A stretch of DNA of 32,053 nucleotides. Origin: Candidatus Bathyarchaeota archaeon (lineage in GTDB: Archaea > Thermoproteota > Bathyarchaeia > TCS64 > B23). Made by a program: the position numbers and the translations under genes. Position 1 is the stretch's first letter; each line of letters opens with the position of its first letter. The stretch is from assembly GCA_937898665.1 (NCBI GenBank), contig CALEIY010000178.1, positions 1 through 32,053 of the forward strand, read 5' to 3'. Below are positions 30,569 through 32,053 of this stretch, one piece after another. The notes beneath the pieces were generated by a model. The model was given only the letters and a program-made list of their open reading frames with translations. It was not told the origin of the DNA and searched no databases.

Positions 30569-31825
30569 TTGAATGAGTATAAGGTGAAGGACATAGGCCT
30601 AGCCGATGAGGGGGAGCTCCTCATAGAGTGGGCTGAGGCCCACATGCCGGTTCTAAGGCAGATAAGACAGCGCTTCCAGAGGGAGCGGCCCCTGGAGGGG
30701 GTTCGCATAGGGGCGTGCCTCCACGTCACCAAGGAGACGGCCGTCCTCGTCAAAACCCTTGAGGCAGGGGGAGCGGAAGTCTATCTCTGCGCCTCGAACC
30801 CCCTGTCGACGCAGGATGAGGTGGCGGCGGCCCTCGCAAGGGCTGGAACCCACGTCTACGCCTGGAGGGGTGAGACAACGGAGGAGTATTACTGGTGTAT
30901 CAACCGAGTCATCGATCATAGGCCGATGCTGACGATGGACGATGGGGCAGATCTCGTCAGCACGCTTCACTCGAAGAGGACTGAGGCCCTGGAGGATGTC
31001 AAGGGCGGCTCGGAGGAGACTACGACGGGGGTTATAAGGCTTAGGGCTATGGCCGCCGATGGGGCGTTGAGATACCCCATCATCGCCGTCAATGACACCT
31101 ATACGAAGTATCTCTTCGACAACCGATATGGGACTGGGCAGAGCACCATAGACGGCATCCTTAGGGCGACGGCCATTCTGCTGGCTGGGAAGACCTTCGT
31201 CGTCTGCGGCTATGGATGGTGCAGCAGGGGGATAGCGATGAGGGCTAAGGGGATGGGGGCCAACGTCATCGTCACCGAGGTCAACCCCCTAAGGGCCTTG
31301 GAGGCCGTGATGGACGGCTTTAGGGTTATGCCCCTCATAAAGGCGGCTCCCCTTGGGGACATCTTCGTCACCGCTACGGGGAACATAAACGTCATCGACA
31401 GGCGACACATGGAGTTGATGAAGGACGGCGCCATACTCGCCAACGCTGGACACTTCAACGTCGAGATAAATCTCAAAGCCCTGGAGGAGCTTTCGGTCTC
31501 GAAGCGTAGGATCAGGCCGAACCTCGAGGAGTATAGGCTGAGGGATGGCCGGAGGCTCTACCTCCTCGCTGAGGGGAGGCTCGTCAACCTCGCCGCCGCT
31601 GAGGGTCATCCCAGCGAGGTTATGGATATGAGCTTCTCAAACCAGGCCCTCGTGGCCGAGTATCTATGGAAGACCGAAGGCCTTGAGCCGAAGGTCTACG
31701 ATGTTCCAAGGGAGATCGATGAGACGGTTGCCAGGCTGAAGCTGAGGGGGATGGGCATAGAGATCGATGAGCTGACCGAGGAGCAGCGTCGATATCTCCA
31801 GAGCTGGAGGGAGGGAACCATCTAA
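30569..31825 (+). CDS. ahcY: S-adenosylhomocysteinase
   Basis: The enzyme hydrolyses S-adenosylhomocysteine, the product inhibitor of methyltransferases, to adenosine and homocysteine, using bound NAD. Full-length at 418 residues. Visible signatures are [24 protein letters not shown], the NAD-binding segment [29 protein letters not shown] and NAGHFNVEI. The C-terminus ends soon after QRRYLQSW; the C-terminal KPDHYRY element of the classical eukaryotic enzymes is absent, consistent with archaeal forms. The start is TTG, chosen because GGTGA sits at proper spacing; the nearby ATG (30573) is out of frame. It has its own promoter but follows the aIF2 beta-DUF424 pair on the same strand. Confidence 0.96.
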   Translation: MNEYKVKDIGLADEGELLIEWAEAHMPVLRQIRQRFQRERPLEGVRIGACLHVTKETAVLVKTLEAGGAEVYLCASNPLSTQDEVAAALARAGTHVYAWRGETTEEYYWCINRVIDHRPMLTMDDGADLVSTLHSKRTEALEDVKGGSEETTTGVIRLRAMAADGALRYPIIAVNDTYTKYLFDNRYGTGQSTIDGILRATAILLAGKTFVVCGYGWCSRGIAMRAKGMGANVIVTEVNPLRALEAVMDGFRVMPLIKAAPLGDIFVTATGNINVIDRRHMELMKDGAILANAGHFNVEINLKALEELSVSKRRIRPNLEEYRLRDGRRLYLLAEGRLVNLAAAEGHPSEVMDMSFSNQALVAEYLWKTEGLEPKVYDVPREIDETVARLKLRGMGIEIDELTEEQRRYLQSWREGTI

Positions 31826-31835
31826 CTCGAAAGAG

Positions 31836-31843
31836 CGATATAG
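31836..31843 (+). promoter_or_regulatory. TATA-like box for nth
   Basis: CGATATAG is centred 26-27 bases before the GTG at 31866, predicting a leaderless message and supporting GTG as the start. Confidence 0.45.
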
Positions 31844-31865
31844 CCGACCCACAATCTTTCTAAAC

Positions 31866-32053
31866 GTGGCCGAGGGAGAGGCCGAGCGAGATCGGGTTTT
31901 AGAGATCATCAGGAGGCTGAGGGCGGAGTATCCAGATGTGAAGGGGACAGCCCTCAAGTGGGAGACGCCCCTCGACCTCCTGGTGGCGACCATCCTCTCA
32001 GCCCAGACGACGGATGAGAAGGTCAACAGGGTGACGGAGCACCTCTTCAAGAA
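31866..32053 (+). CDS. nth: Endonuclease III family DNA glycosylase, N-terminal part (3' end outside window)
   Basis: Not in the ORF track because it runs off the window. Translation from the GTG at 31866 gives 62 residues beginning VAEGEAERDRVLEIIRRL. It then reads TPLDLLVATILSAQTTDEKV and NRVTEHLFK, the N-terminal helices of endonuclease III. Nth removes oxidised pyrimidines and nicks the abasic site by beta-elimination. The helix-hairpin-helix, the catalytic Lys/Asp and the iron-sulfur cluster cysteines lie beyond the window, so completeness cannot be judged. The start is supported by the TATA-like box; no other in-frame start fits as well. Confidence 0.88.
   Translation, partial: MAEGEAERDRVLEIIRRLRAEYPDVKGTALKWETPLDLLVATILSAQTTDEKVNRVTEHLFK

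Noticed and set aside
1-32053. CRISPR arrays, insertion sequences, integrases, phage or toxin-antitoxin modules
   Set aside because: No regularly spaced repeats, transposase or integrase motifs, att-like direct repeats or typical toxin-antitoxin pairs were found on reading both strands; the window looks like stable core chromosome.

Overview
This window is almost fully coding (roughly 33 genes, two of them cut by the window edges) and comes from an archaeon, probably of the TACK group. The sequence itself shows archaeal/eukaryotic-type information genes (eIF1A, aIF2 beta, Rio1 kinase, a two-KH ribosome-assembly protein, topoisomerase VI A and B). Ribosomal protein eS25, known mainly from TACK archaea and eukaryotes, occurs together with an FtsZ, which most Crenarchaeota lack. 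That combination, plus a ferredoxin-dependent 2-oxoacid oxidoreductase, fits lineages such as Bathyarchaeia, Aigarchaeota-like groups or Korarchaeia; the exact lineage is inference. Proteins are rich in Glu, Arg and Leu, Arg codons are mostly AGG/AGA, and starts are often TTG or GTG. This is compatible with a moderate or high growth temperature but does not prove it.

Layout. 1-315: 3' end of an inositol-monophosphatase/FBPase-type gene. 403-1092: SfsA nuclease-like protein. 1200-5554: a tight information-processing cluster, eIF1A - Rio1 - KH protein - Top6B - Top6A. 5587-9029: a small two-helix membrane protein, then two nucleotide-sugar pyrophosphorylases and a GlmM-type phosphohexomutase. 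9004-11841: triosephosphate isomerase, a cupin, and a coiled-coil protein translationally coupled to a UPF0282 metallo-hydrolase. 11911-12219: eS25. 12236-16826 (minus strand): a six-gene run of YbaK-type deacylase, MBL hydrolase, threonine aldolase, Ldh2-type 2-hydroxyacid dehydrogenase, MptN/RimK-type ATP-grasp ligase and a cyclophilin-like protein. Five of these touch or overlap end to end, or lie within about 40 bases. 16876-19758 (minus): 2-oxoacid:ferredoxin oxidoreductase GD-A-B. 19837-20991: a divergent family III CoA-transferase. 21089-23132 (minus): a SAM methyltransferase and an archaeal/eukaryotic-type tRNA methylthiotransferase. 23133-23475: the only long gene-free stretch, rich in dyads, ahead of ftsZ (23476-24606). 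24609-26953 (minus): PHP phosphoesterase and methionyl-tRNA synthetase. 27147-28364 (minus): MFS transporter. 28420-31825: MTA phosphorylase, a phosphoribosyltransferase-like protein with a degenerate active-site loop (minus), aIF2 beta, DUF424 and S-adenosylhomocysteinase. 31866-end: 5' part of endonuclease III.

How the genes work together. Translation initiation and small-subunit maturation genes are packed with topoisomerase VI. MetRS, MTA phosphorylase and SAH hydrolase form a loose methionine/SAM-recycling neighbourhood. The most open functional question is the aldolase/dehydrogenase/ligase operon, which could make a 2-hydroxyacid- or amino-acid-containing conjugate (the side chain of a methanopterin-like cofactor is one concrete hypothesis). 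The second is the true substrate of the Por-like complex.

Translation-start architecture is consistent across the window. First genes of transcription units have a TATA-like box about 24-31 bases before the start codon, implying leaderless or near-leaderless mRNAs. Genes inside operons instead use strong Shine-Dalgarno sites or stop-start overlaps. I used this to correct several starts in the ORF track. No rRNA, tRNA, CRISPR array, insertion sequence or phage gene was recognised.
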